Source of the DNA: a virus
Strand: one strand, 5' to 3'
IMG/VR virus record: IMGVR_UViG_3300020203_000047
Coordinates: 1-36,866 of that record
Length of the DNA stretch: 36,866 nt
In this document: piece by piece, positions 13,747-21,664 of the stretch
Layout: each line of letters begins with the position of its first letter
How positions within the stretch are numbered: the stretch's first letter is position 1
The notes under the pieces: generated by a model
The model's input: the letters and a program-made list of their open reading frames with translations, nothing else
Told to the model about the DNA's origin: nothing
Databases searched by the model: none
Position numbers and translations under genes: made by a program

Positions 13747-15488
13747 AGGTTTGGTATCCCCATGCCCGAAGTGGTCACGATGGCGCTACCACCGGTGTTG
13801 TTATTGATCTCGACCTTGAGTTTGGGCTGGCCCATGCCGGCATTGAACTTGTCGGAGTAGCCCTGGACGCTGGTGCCGAGCACGTCCTTGGCACCCCGAT
13901 TGTTCATGCCACCCTCGCCAGCGAACCATGCGCGAGCAGCAGCTTCGGGCGAACCATACTTCTTCACGTAGTCGCCGAAGATCTTCTCGAACACTTTCTC
14001 CTGGGCAGCAGGGTCGGCCAAGAACTCGGCAGGCGTCATCGCTCGACCGATTGCTGACTGCGTCCAGCTGGGTATGTTGGCACCCATGACCTGGTACTTG
14101 CCGTGTGCTTGATCACCCTTGACCAGAGGTCCGAGGACGCCGTACGGATTATTGTGTCCAGCACTCTCGATGCCTGCGATGGACTTCTTCCAATCGTCCA
14201 TGCCGCCGGTCTTATTTGGGCCGCCGAAAATCGGCGTAGTCATCCAGTCTTTGAGTGCGCCGCCCTTGCCGCTGATCCAGTCCCACAGGCCGTTGCCTGT
14301 AGCCCTACGGCTCTCGCGACGTGCCTCGGCACCTGAAGCAGCTTCACTATACGACTTCGCTCGACGCTCGGCTGCGCTGGGAGTAGCGTCACCACCAGGG
14401 ATCAAACCGAGCCAACGCAGTGCAGCGACCGTCTTCTTCGCCAGCATCTCAATGGACTCGGCGAAGATCTTAACATCGTTTTGAAACTCATCGCGTTTAA
14501 CGTAATCGGCGAAGGTCTGCAGTCCACGTGCGATGGTATTGATTACGTCTTTAAAGCCGTTTGAGCCCAGGAGGGAGAGGATGGCGTCACCGAACGCGTC
14601 CGAGAGCTGCGTCAGTGGTTTAGCGAGTGCAGTCAGTCCGTCGATAAGCGCGGTCTTGATTTTCGATCCTGCAGCATCGAGCTGGACGTAGAAATCCTGC
14701 CACTGCTTCAGAGACTTGTCGCCGACGTCGAGCTGGCCAGCGCGCTTGGCGTAGTCGGCACCGTACTCACCAAACTCGCTCTCGGACAGGCCTTTGATGC
14801 GGCGTAGGTCCTCGGCGTTCAGGCCAAGCTCACCCAACCTCCTGGATTCGAGGAGCATGCCTAGTTGTTCATCGGGAGTGTTTTGTGCGAGCTGACGGAC
14901 GCGCTTGAGCGCTTCCATCGCTACATCGGCTGTGTTGCCGCCTGCAGCCGGGTTCATTCCCAGGCTGTAGAGAGCGTGAGCAGGACCGCTCGCGACGTTG
15001 CCCCGCGCTGTCGAAACGCCGCCTAGAAAGCCGGCTGAATCAATCAGACGCTCATAGGAAATTCCGAAGGCCTGTTGCTGGCCATACCGCAGCCCCAGGC
15101 CCGAGCTGGACCGCCTTCCGGCTGAAGCTGCCCCTGCCAGCCGGTCCAGGCCCCAGACGCTGCCACCTGCCGCCAAACCCGCCACAGCGGTGCCAATGCC
15201 GGTCCAGCGCATCAGGGTGTTCACAGCACCGCTGATATTGCCGTAGACGCTCTTGGTGCTACTGGCGATATTGGACCAGTAGGTGGCGGTGGTGCGGGTG
15301 GAGGTTGCCAAGCCCTCTTGGACGCCCAGGAGAGACTTGAACGAGTTGTTGAGCTTCTTGCCGAGTTTTTCGCTGTCGGCACCGCTCTTGGCAGCGCTCT
15401 CCTTGTACTTGGAGTAGAGCGCGTAGAACCTCTTGAACTTCTCGTCGTCGACGGGAATTTCGAGGATTGGACGCTTAACTGCCATCAT
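13743..15488 (-). CDS. Tail tape measure protein with C-terminal lysozyme-like domain (581 aa)
   Basis: The N terminus is helical and polar. A hydrophobic Gly-rich segment around residues 93-122 (MRWTGIGTAVAGLAAGGSVW) could be membrane-inserting. A long helical middle follows. Residues ~436-550 resemble a transglycosylase/lysozyme fold: SIAGIESAGHNNPYG with E441 as candidate catalytic Glu, then QAHGKYQVMG and AARAWFAGEGGMNN. The tape measure sets tail length, and such domains help breach the murein during DNA injection. At 581 residues it predicts a short tail. ATG 15488 (or the adjacent ATG 15485) overlaps the frameshifted chaperone stop. Confidence 0.85.
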   Translation of the reverse strand: MMAVKRPILEIPVDDEKFKRFYALYSKYKESAAKSGADSEKLGKKLNNSFKSLLGVQEGLATSTRTTATYWSNIASSTKSVYGNISGAVNTLMRWTGIGTAVAGLAAGGSVWGLDRLAGAASAGRRSSSGLGLRYGQQQAFGISYERLIDSAGFLGGVSTARGNVASGPAHALYSLGMNPAAGGNTADVAMEALKRVRQLAQNTPDEQLGMLLESRRLGELGLNAEDLRRIKGLSESEFGEYGADYAKRAGQLDVGDKSLKQWQDFYVQLDAAGSKIKTALIDGLTALAKPLTQLSDAFGDAILSLLGSNGFKDVINTIARGLQTFADYVKRDEFQNDVKIFAESIEMLAKKTVAALRWLGLIPGGDATPSAAERRAKSYSEAASGAEARRESRRATGNGLWDWISGKGGALKDWMTTPIFGGPNKTGGMDDWKKSIAGIESAGHNNPYGVLGPLVKGDQAHGKYQVMGANIPSWTQSAIGRAMTPAEFLADPAAQEKVFEKIFGDYVKKYGSPEAAARAWFAGEGGMNNRGAKDVLGTSVQGYSDKFNAGMGQPKLKVEINNNTGGSAIVTTSGMGIPNL

Positions 15489-16167
15489 TCCCTCCGTGCC
15501 GCTGCGGCGATCACGTCGCGATTACGGAAGGCTTGAGCGGTGCTCCATGGCGAGTTGAACCGCCCGAAGTACTCCTCGAAGCCTTCCTCTATAGCCCACC
15601 CTAAACTGGTATGGACGATGGAGTCTCCGTCGCGCCAGTATTCGCGGCCAAGGTCGAGGTCGGCAATGAACGAGCGTACTCCGTAGAGTCCAACGAGGTA
15701 GTCAGCACGCCAGACTGAGCCACCATCTCGTACATCCCCGGCAGCTCCCTCCGGCCATGGACCCAGGAGGCCGAGGTAAAAAAACAAACGTAGTTCTTCA
15801 CCTCGTCGACATCACCTGAGGAGAGCCATTCACCCTTCATGGCCTCGTAGAACGGGACGGTTTCCCATCCACGTTCGCCTGGCACCACGACGTTGGTGAG
15901 CCGCCAGATCTCGTTGAGCAACGTCTTTTCGACGTCCTTGAAACGGTCACCGTTGTCGCGGATCGATTCGAGCATGGCGTCGTGCACAAGCCGGGTGCAC
16001 TGGGCTGGTGTCATCCCGTCCATGTAGAGGCCGAACAAGACCTTGGAGATGAAACGGAAGTGACTCTTGTAGATCTCGCTTGAGATAGGCGTGTGGTGGA
16101 TCGCTACCACGCTGTTGTCATCACGCTCTATCTCAAGCACCAGGTTCAGCTTCTTGTCGATCTTCAT
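15485..16167 (-). CDS. Predicted -1 frameshift fusion of the tail assembly chaperone (GT-like, 227 aa)
   Basis: The upstream frame (ATG 16167) is read to the T7 run at 15778-15784. A -1 slip there enters the second open frame, which runs to the stop at 15485-15487. The product has 130 residues of the upstream protein plus 97 of the -1 frame (first residues YLGLLGPWPEG). In many long-tailed phages a minor G-T fusion is required to load the tape measure, and this locus sits exactly between tube and tape measure genes. The -1 frame has only a TTG inside the run as independent start and no good SD, which favours frameshifting. Confidence 0.75.
15601..16167 (-). CDS. Tail assembly chaperone, zero-frame product (G-like, 188 aa)
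   Basis: This acidic, helical protein starts at ATG 16167 behind a GGGGG stretch. Its first half (MKIDKKLNLVLEIERDD, LFGLYMDGMTPAQCTR) and a helical middle make up the shared chaperone part. The zero-frame tail after the slippery site (ASWVHGRREL, then a Thr/Ser-rich end) is polar. It overlaps the -1 frame by 187 bases. It is expected to coat the tape measure during tail assembly and to be absent from mature virions. The call rests on locus position and the overlapping-frame layout. Confidence 0.72.
   Translation of the reverse strand: MKIDKKLNLVLEIERDDNSVVAIHHTPISSEIYKSHFRFISKVLFGLYMDGMTPAQCTRLVHDAMLESIRDNGDRFKDVEKTLLNEIWRLTNVVVPGERGWETVPFYEAMKGEWLSSGDVDEVKNYVCFFTSASWVHGRRELPGMYEMVAQSGVLTTSLDSTEYARSLPTSTLAANTGATETPSSIPV
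15778..15784 (-). promoter_or_regulatory. -1 ribosomal frameshift slippery site T_TTT_TTT
   Basis: On the minus strand the zero-frame codons TTT TTT are preceded by T, so both tRNA-Phe can slip back one base with full re-pairing. Two bases downstream CTCGGCC can pair with GGCCGGAG across a 12-base loop (one bulged G), a possible stimulator. Slipping gives the fused chaperone. Confidence 0.75.
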
Positions 16168-16194
16168 GACGACCCCCAGAGTCGGTTTAGAGTG

Positions 16195-16644
16195 TTAAGC
16201 CCCGTCCCAGAGGCTCGAATTGATGATGTAGTAGCCGCCGAAGGTAACCATGTAGCCGGCGTCTCCACCGTTCATGCGAAGCTCAGCGACGTTATCGATG
16301 CTCATGTTGATCAGCTCAATGGGACCGAGGCCACCGGCCTGGGTGTCGGGACGCAGCGTGCCACCGCCGAGGATGCTGTTGGTCTGCTTCCGCGTCTCGT
16401 AGAGTTGTGAGAGGTTCTGGGTCTTGAGCAGGTTGGCCCTCACAATGATCGGCTGGTAGGGCTCGGGGCTGTTGACGATGCCGGTCATGGTCGGGATACG
16501 CCCGGTCGCCTGACCCTCGAAGGAGATGCCAATACCCTCCTGTCCGAGAAACGGCGGTGTGATGTTCAGGTCCGAAGCATCGATCCAGATAAGCGATGCA
16601 CGGAGGCGGTTCAGATTCCCCTGGGGAACGCGCGGGTCGGCCAT
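16195..16644 (-). CDS. Tail tube protein (149 aa)
   Basis: The opening ADPRVPQGNLNRLRASLIW, then PFLGQEGIGISFEGQAT and RIPTMTGIVNSPEPYQ, the ANLLKTQNLSQLY helix and the final GYMVTFGGYYIINSSLW are typical of small contractile-tail tube proteins. Length is normal for a tube subunit. It stacks as hexamers inside the sheath and conducts DNA. ATG 16644 has GGGAGAA upstream, and the gene follows the sheath gene by 12 bases, the usual sheath-tube order. Confidence 0.85.
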   Translation of the reverse strand: MADPRVPQGNLNRLRASLIWIDASDLNITPPFLGQEGIGISFEGQATGRIPTMTGIVNSPEPYQPIIVRANLLKTQNLSQLYETRKQTNSILGGGTLRPDTQAGGLGPIELINMSIDNVAELRMNGGDAGYMVTFGGYYIINSSLWDGA

Positions 16645-16656
16645 GTCTATTCTCCC

Positions 16657-18303
16657 TTAACCGGCCACAAAGTCGGTAACATTGATGTTGATGGTGATGC
16701 TTTCGAATCCGCGCAACGGTGTGAACGTAACGCTGAGACCATCGTACTTGCCGATGCGATAGTGGCTCGGGTTAGAGATGGAGTAGGGTACGAACGGTAC
16801 AGCGTTGACCACGACGTTGCCGGCGTAGGTCCCACGATCCAGCTCCAGCGCGAAGTCTGGACCGTTCAGCTCGGTCTGAATGACTTTGCCCAGGGCGAGG
16901 CCGTAAGTGATGGCGCTGCCGCCGACACCTGCCAGGACCTGCTGCAGGCGGTTGATGCCGTTCTGATCGTAATACAACGGGTTGATCGGTGTGTTCGACC
17001 CATTGATGATGGCGTTGGCCACGAACAGCGCGCCGTTGATCTGCATCCAGTCGACGCTGTACCAGTAGTTGAATGGCCGTCCATCCTTGACATGCCCCCA
17101 GAGAAGCATGGTGTTGGTGATACCACCCTCGGCACCAGTGCCGACGTAGTTGTCGCTCGACGTTTTCAGCGACGACAGCCGCGCTGCATTGCCCTTGATT
17201 GGAAACTCAGTCACGCCATAGAGATAGCTGAAGGCAAACGGCGTCACCTTGTTGGTCGTGCTCGGATCGTAGTTGAGCGTGACCCAGAAGTCAGCAGCGT
17301 GATCGAACTGTGCTGCTGGAGGAGGATCGGAAACATAGAGGCTGGCCACAAGCACGCCTTGGACGCTGTCGGCACCCGGATCAGCAGGCACAGCGTAAAT
17401 GAGCGTGCTGCCAGTCGTACCATTCAACGCCAAGAAGGTACCGTTGTATCCATCTGGCGTGAAGCCGGTGCTGCTGAAGTACTGCCCAGGGATGATGCCG
17501 TGAGCGCTCGTGGTCGTGAGCGTGACTCGACCGCCTGAGTAGGTGGCATTGGTGATCACGTTGGTGGGCCACGCGCCTACGAACGGGGCTTCGACGAACG
17601 CTTCGACGCACTTCATCGTGGCTTCATAGACGCCTCTATTCTGGAGCGACGTCGTCACAAAGAAGTAGGTCTTGGCGGTCGTGCTCTCGAAGCCTCCGAG
17701 GAAGGTCAGGAAGGTGCTGTCACCGTCCCAATTGCGGGGGACGAGATAGCTGTAGAAGATCTGACCGTTCGCCGTGATGAACGCAGACAGGTTGGCCACG
17801 CCAGTCGAAGGCTCGCCGGCACCAAGCTCCAGCACGTAGACGCCCTGCTGGGCTCCCTGCGTGAAGAAGGTCGTTGCCATCGACACCAGCTCCGCGCTGT
17901 TGCGCGGAGTGTAGGTGCCTGCCGTTGTCTGAGCGCCAGGATTAGCAGTGAGATAGTAGGTGAACGTGGCAGCGCCGGTAGCCATCGCAAGGTAGGTGCC
18001 GTTGTAGGCAGCAGGCACGACGTCTGCGATGGTAACGGTGAACTGCTGACCCGCAGCGATGCCGTGGTTGGCAGCAGCCGTCGCCGTCACCTGGCCACCA
18101 AAGGTGGAAGCCCAGGCGACGGAGGTGAGGCTGAGAGGCGTTGCCAGCAGCGGCGTGAGATCGCTGAGCTGGGTGAGTAGACTGTACTCACCCACCCCAA
18201 GCGTGGTGCCACCCTGGCTGATCAACGCTCCCGTCTTCTGGAGCGCTGCCGGAAGCGGAGCCTGCGTCTGGGTGACGTTGACGACAACAATCGGGTTAGC
18301 CAT
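16657..18303 (-). CDS. Tail sheath protein with two inserted module B domains (548 aa)
   Basis: The N terminus has TQTQAPLPAALQKTGALIS and the C-terminal third carries the sheath core. This includes NYWYSVDWMQINGALFVANA, NGINRLQQVLAGVG, and the terminal strand RGFESITININVTDFVAG that links neighbouring subunits. Residues 62-132 and 250-321 are module B copies, each with the P-x-x-YNGT turn, and should lie on the outer face. The sheath contracts to drive the tube into the cell. It has a very strong AAGGAGGG before ATG 18303, as expected for an abundant protein. Confidence 0.88.
   Translation of the reverse strand: MANPIVVVNVTQTQAPLPAALQKTGALISQGGTTLGVGEYSLLTQLSDLTPLLATPLSLTSVAWASTFGGQVTATAAANHGIAAGQQFTVTIADVVPAAYNGTYLAMATGAATFTYYLTANPGAQTTAGTYTPRNSAELVSMATTFFTQGAQQGVYVLELGAGEPSTGVANLSAFITANGQIFYSYLVPRNWDGDSTFLTFLGGFESTTAKTYFFVTTSLQNRGVYEATMKCVEAFVEAPFVGAWPTNVITNATYSGGRVTLTTTSAHGIIPGQYFSSTGFTPDGYNGTFLALNGTTGSTLIYAVPADPGADSVQGVLVASLYVSDPPPAAQFDHAADFWVTLNYDPSTTNKVTPFAFSYLYGVTEFPIKGNAARLSSLKTSSDNYVGTGAEGGITNTMLLWGHVKDGRPFNYWYSVDWMQINGALFVANAIINGSNTPINPLYYDQNGINRLQQVLAGVGGSAITYGLALGKVIQTELNGPDFALELDRGTYAGNVVVNAVPFVPYSISNPSHYRIGKYDGLSVTFTPLRGFESITININVTDFVAG
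17341..17556 (-). repeat. Module B copy 2 in the sheath
   Basis: It encodes residues 250-321: NATYSGGRVTL, SAHGIIPGQYF, PDGYNGTFLALNGTTG, then ADPGADSVQGVLVAS. It is closest in pattern to the J and decoration-protein copies (paired GTTGSTL and dPG-x-S-x-x-G-x-L). Confidence 0.82.
17908..18120 (-). repeat. Module B copy 1 in the sheath
   Basis: It encodes residues 62-132: VAWASTFGGQVT, NHGIAAGQQFTV, PAAYNGTYLAM and ANPGAQTTAGTY. Its downstream edge coincides with a perfect 8-bp DNA hairpin (17890-17909, CTCCGCGC-TGTT-GCGCGGAG). Confidence 0.82.
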
Positions 18304-18337
18304 CTAGGCTCCCTCCTTCTGATTGAGGTGAGTCTGA

Positions 18338-19300
18338 TTAGCCTGCTGCGACCGCGATGCCGCCAGCAGCGTTGGCAGCCGGACCAGTCACGTAGACGGC
18401 CTGACCGGTGGCAATCTTGGTTGCACCGACGCTCATGGGGTTGTTCAGCATGAGCGAGGCCGACGCTGCCCAGGAGATGGCGACCGTGAGTGCTGTCGCG
18501 CTGCTGTCCACACCGTTGAAGAACATCGGGTTGAACATGAACTGCGCTCGGTCAGTGCCACCAGCCAGTGCCTTGATGTGCAGGTTGGTCGCAAGGCTGG
18601 ACTGCATGCGGAAGATCGGATCGTAGAACACATTCCGCTGACCCTGGCCGGCGCTGTTGACAAACTCCAGCGTGGCGTTCGCGTTGGTGGCGCGTGCCAC
18701 CGTATCGAGGCCGAAGGTACAGCGGTTGAAGATGTTCTCGCCTTCAGCACCGATGATGAGGCTGCGCATGCCGGCCTGAGCCGCTGCCGTCGAGTCGGCA
18801 CCGCCGTTGAACTGGACGTTATCGTAGTAATTGCGACCGCCCAGCGCCTGCCAGCAGATCTGTGTCGTCGCCGACGCAAAGCCGTAGAAGGTGCCGACAT
18901 TGATGAACTGACAGCCTTGAGCGGTGACGTTGACGAGCGGAGTGAACACGCTGCCACCTCCCTGGATGCTGGCGCGGTTGTTCTGGCTGCCTGCGTTGAC
19001 GCCGATCAAGCTCACACCGTTCTTCGCCCAGGTGAGTGTGGCTGTGCGCGTCTGCGTGCCCCGGAAGAGAATGGCATCGCCGTTGTTGGCGACAGCAGCC
19101 TCGTAAGCGGGATCGAGCGAAGCAAACGGCTTGCGGAAGCTGCCGTTGCCACTGGAGTCGCTGCCGGTCGTGGCGTTCACAAACCACTTGTTGCCAGGGA
19201 ACTCCTGCGCAACGAGCATGCCGATGTTGTTGGCCGGCGCTGCGATGGGGCTGCCATTGGGCTGAATGAAACCAGTAAAGAGCCGTATGTTCTGGGACAT
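18338..19300 (-). CDS. Parallel beta-helix protein, virion decoration or depolymerase candidate (320 aa)
   Basis: Residues ~35-80 carry the typical opening of a right-handed beta-helix (KWFVNATTGSDSSGNGSF, then RKPFASLDPAYEAA and DAILFRGTQ). Short repeated strands follow (GVSLIGVN, ASIQGGGSVF, CQFINVGTFYGF, YYDNVQFNGG, IFNRCTFGLD). No clear catalytic Asp/Glu pair of a pectate lyase or hydrolase stands out. The last 60 residues are Ala-rich. It lies between a neck-type gene and the sheath, an unusual place for a tailspike. AGGAG lies before ATG 19300. Confidence 0.65.
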   Translation of the reverse strand: MSQNIRLFTGFIQPNGSPIAAPANNIGMLVAQEFPGNKWFVNATTGSDSSGNGSFRKPFASLDPAYEAAVANNGDAILFRGTQTRTATLTWAKNGVSLIGVNAGSQNNRASIQGGGSVFTPLVNVTAQGCQFINVGTFYGFASATTQICWQALGGRNYYDNVQFNGGADSTAAAQAGMRSLIIGAEGENIFNRCTFGLDTVARATNANATLEFVNSAGQGQRNVFYDPIFRMQSSLATNLHIKALAGGTDRAQFMFNPMFFNGVDSSATALTVAISWAASASLMLNNPMSVGATKIATGQAVYVTGPAANAAGGIAVAAG

Positions 19301-19310
19301 TTGATATCTC

Positions 19311-20396
19311 CTACGGGGTTATAACTTCGCTACCTACGATATACGTGGGTACGCACGACTCGATCAGCTGGCGGGCTACATCTCTCACTACCGCCTGATT
19401 GTAACTGACCTCGAACACGATCCGCTTTTTCTGAGCAATCGTGTCTAGCTCGTTCTGTCCTTCTTTATCGTCAAGGACAATTGGTATGTTGGTGACACCG
19501 AACAGCTCGGTGTCCAGGGAGTACTGCAGCATCGAATAGAGCATGCTCTGAGCGACGTCGTTGTTGCAGCCATAGAGGGTTAACCCTACTCGCTCCTTCG
19601 CGAGCGCATACTGCGATGTCCTTGGTCCCAGCGTTGGCATGCTCTGCATACCCTCGGTGTCAGTGCCACTGATATGCACGGCCACGTAGGGAGGCTTACG
19701 GTTGTCAGGCACAAGCATCGATGGAAATAACGTCACCAGTGGGCGTGGCACAGGCACATGCCAGACAGGATTGAAGCTGTTGTATGCCAACCAGATCGGT
19801 AAGCTGTTGGAAACGATCAACTGACTGGTTGCCAACGTACGAGGATCGTCTACCACCTGCGTCGACATAGTCGGATACACCGCGTACCCGATGTAGTGCC
19901 AAAGGTTAGCCTGACGATAGTAGCTCCCTCGACTGCTAAACGCGAAGCGCACGGCGGTGGTTGATGCTGGAGCACGCGAGCTACCTGGAATAGGACCGTC
20001 GAACGTAGCGATATAGAGCAGGTCGGGACCTATGGCGTTCAGGTCTTGGATCGGAACCTCAGACGTAAAAACCATCCTGTTAGCCGAGTAGTTAGCAACC
20101 TCCGTTTGTCGGCTGTCGGTGGCGTAATGCAAACTCCCCTGGGCGATAAAGTTCGAAGGAGGTGTCACTCCCTGAGGCTGGCCAAGCATAGCAGCGTTAA
20201 GGGCCATGGAGTTGATGAGAGCCGACTCGCTCAGCGTCGACGCCTTCACCCAGAACGCGTACCCGTCAAGCGGCAGTATCAAACGCACGTACAGATCGAA
20301 AATGATCTTCTGGTTGTACGACAGCGTGTCGACGCCGGCCTTCAGATCAGACCCTATGGGAGTCCTGGCTGTGACTGCTTCTTCAGCCGTAGCCAT
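19311..20396 (-). CDS. Virion protein upstream of the beta-helix gene (361 aa), unknown family
   Basis: I chose ATG 20396, which overlaps the upstream stop as TAATG; the longer frame to 20507 runs into the neighbouring gene. Visible blocks are LDGYAFWVKASTL, QGSLHYATDSRQTEVANYS, LLYIATFDG and VAVHISGTDTEGMQSMP. A helical NNDVAQSMLYSMLQYSL segment is followed by a strand with KKRIVFEVSYNQAVVRD. There is no signal peptide or TM segment. Position in the neck-to-sheath interval suggests a tail-terminator or connector-associated structural protein, but I do not recognise a family. Confidence 0.65.
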   Translation of the reverse strand: MATAEEAVTARTPIGSDLKAGVDTLSYNQKIIFDLYVRLILPLDGYAFWVKASTLSESALINSMALNAAMLGQPQGVTPPSNFIAQGSLHYATDSRQTEVANYSANRMVFTSEVPIQDLNAIGPDLLYIATFDGPIPGSSRAPASTTAVRFAFSSRGSYYRQANLWHYIGYAVYPTMSTQVVDDPRTLATSQLIVSNSLPIWLAYNSFNPVWHVPVPRPLVTLFPSMLVPDNRKPPYVAVHISGTDTEGMQSMPTLGPRTSQYALAKERVGLTLYGCNNDVAQSMLYSMLQYSLDTELFGVTNIPIVLDDKEGQNELDTIAQKKRIVFEVSYNQAVVRDVARQLIESCVPTYIVGSEVITP

Positions 20397-20707
20397 TATG
20401 CAGGTCCGATATAAGACCAGCCATGAGCAGCAAGGTATGCTGACGTGAACGCGACACGACGACCGTTGCCGAGGTACGGCATCCACGTCTTCGTAGACAA
20501 GCTCCACAACATACTCATTGGCTCAGCCTCGTTTGGCGGTTGGAGCATGTGAGCACTACCTTCAACGGCTACCAGAGGAGGCTCGCAGTCAGCCGCAGCT
20601 GCCATAGGAGACTCAGGTATTGGCGGTTGGCCCATGCGTATGTATCCCTTACCGGGAACGAAACGATAGGCTGAGGGGTTCTCGATAACTTCCCTGAGAA
20701 TTGTCAT
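20396..20707 (-). CDS. Small neck-region protein (103 aa), unknown
   Basis: ATG 20707 overlaps the previous stop as TGATG, so I prefer it to the ATG 12 bases upstream. The chain starts TILREVIENPSAYRFVPGKG and is polar and Pro-rich in the middle (GQPPIPESPM). It ends STKTWMPYLGNGRRV, AAHGWSYIGPA. It overlaps its downstream neighbour by one base. No domain is recognised. It is probably a minor structural or assembly protein, as is common between head-completion and tail genes. Confidence 0.58.
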   Translation of the reverse strand: MTILREVIENPSAYRFVPGKGYIRMGQPPIPESPMAAAADCEPPLVAVEGSAHMLQPPNEAEPMSMLWSLSTKTWMPYLGNGRRVAFTSAYLAAHGWSYIGPA

Positions 20708-21186
20708 CAGTCGACCCATGCTTTGAATGAGCCTTCAAACAGGCCCGTATCGATGAAAGAAGGTCTCGGCGCGCGTTTGGCGTAAGGATGCTTGAAGCGC
20801 TTAGAGTGGCCTTCGAGAGATGCTTGGGTGGGGACACCCGGTATCCCGAGCGACTCCATTTCTTTTTTCATGAGAAAATCTCTGAAGCGCTCCTCGATCT
20901 TGGAGCCAGCTTCGCCCAGGGCGTCAATGCTCGTGGGAGCTCCCATGTCGATGTTTTCAATTGCACCAGCCAAGGAGTTAACCAAGTCCTCAGCAATCTC
21001 GTCACCATGAAGCTCGAAGAAAACCTCCATGATGTGATATTTCTCTTCCAGGATCGCAGCTACGTCACCAGTGGTGCTGCTACCCATCTGCTTAGGCTTG
21101 CGACGACCGGCCTCGCGGTAGGACGCACCATCCGCATACGGCAAATCCATGACACCCAGGAAAAGAGTGCTCACGATATCCCCCAT
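20707..21186 (-). CDS. Head-tail connector or tail-completion protein (159 aa)
   Basis: The chain has MDLPYADG near the N terminus. A helical ATGD-type middle (TTGDVAAILEEKYHIMEVFF, LVNSLAGAIENID) follows, with F-R-D-F-L, then VPTQASLEGHSKRFK and a final PSFIDTGLFEGSFKAWV. The last block, a basic loop followed by an S-F-I-D-T-G-L-x-x-x-S-F-x-A-W-V strand, is typical of HK97 gp10-like neck proteins. The start may be ATG 21186 or GTG 21174. The latter overlaps the upstream stop as GTGA and has GGGGGA at good spacing, giving 155 aa. Confidence 0.65.
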   Translation of the reverse strand: MGDIVSTLFLGVMDLPYADGASYREAGRRKPKQMGSSTTGDVAAILEEKYHIMEVFFELHGDEIAEDLVNSLAGAIENIDMGAPTSIDALGEAGSKIEERFRDFLMKKEMESLGIPGVPTQASLEGHSKRFKHPYAKRAPRPSFIDTGLFEGSFKAWVD

Positions 21187-21662
21187 GCGCTCGGGCCGAA
21201 GTCCTGAACTAACTCAAGGTATTGTCGTCCCCACGGCGTCTTCAGCCTCTGTAGGTCGCTCAGGGTGAGCGACTCAAAGGCCTTCGGCACCACGAGGCTC
21301 ACGTTGGTGGCCTCGTCGCCGGTGCTCTGGACCACGCCCGACGTGAAGCCGCTCAGGTTGAGCGTGGTCCGCATGCAGGCAAAGAACTTCATCGGAGGGT
21401 TACTACCTTCGATGACTTCTGCACCAGGCAGGTCCTGAGCGTAATTGACCAGGCGGTCGCCGGCCAGGTTGTAGACGGCGAGACCATAGATCGACGTGTA
21501 CGGGCTGCGTGGCGCGCAGACAGCCTTCAGCTGCTTGTTGACCGTCGCCAGCGCGACCTGGTAGCTCCACTGGATGTACACCGAGTTGTCCGGCAGCAGG
21601 GCACTGTTGATACCCATGATGGCACGGATGAACTCGATGTAGCAGGCGACGGTCGGACCCAT
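21171..21662 (-). CDS. Head-completion/connector protein (163 aa)
   Basis: An N-terminal helix (CYIEFIRAIMGINSALLPDN) is followed by beta-rich parts (YIQWSYQVALATVNKQLKAV, YGLAVYNLAGDRLVNYAQ). It ends with LQRLKTPWGRQYLELVQDFG. It lies among connector genes just after the capsid locus, and length fits a gp6- or gp16-like head-completion protein that extends the portal. Family not named with certainty. ATG 21662 follows the preceding stop by two bases. Confidence 0.6.
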   Translation of the reverse strand: MGPTVACYIEFIRAIMGINSALLPDNSVYIQWSYQVALATVNKQLKAVCAPRSPYTSIYGLAVYNLAGDRLVNYAQDLPGAEVIEGSNPPMKFFACMRTTLNLSGFTSGVVQSTGDEATNVSLVVPKAFESLTLSDLQRLKTPWGRQYLELVQDFGPSAWGIS

Positions 21663-21664
21663 AA

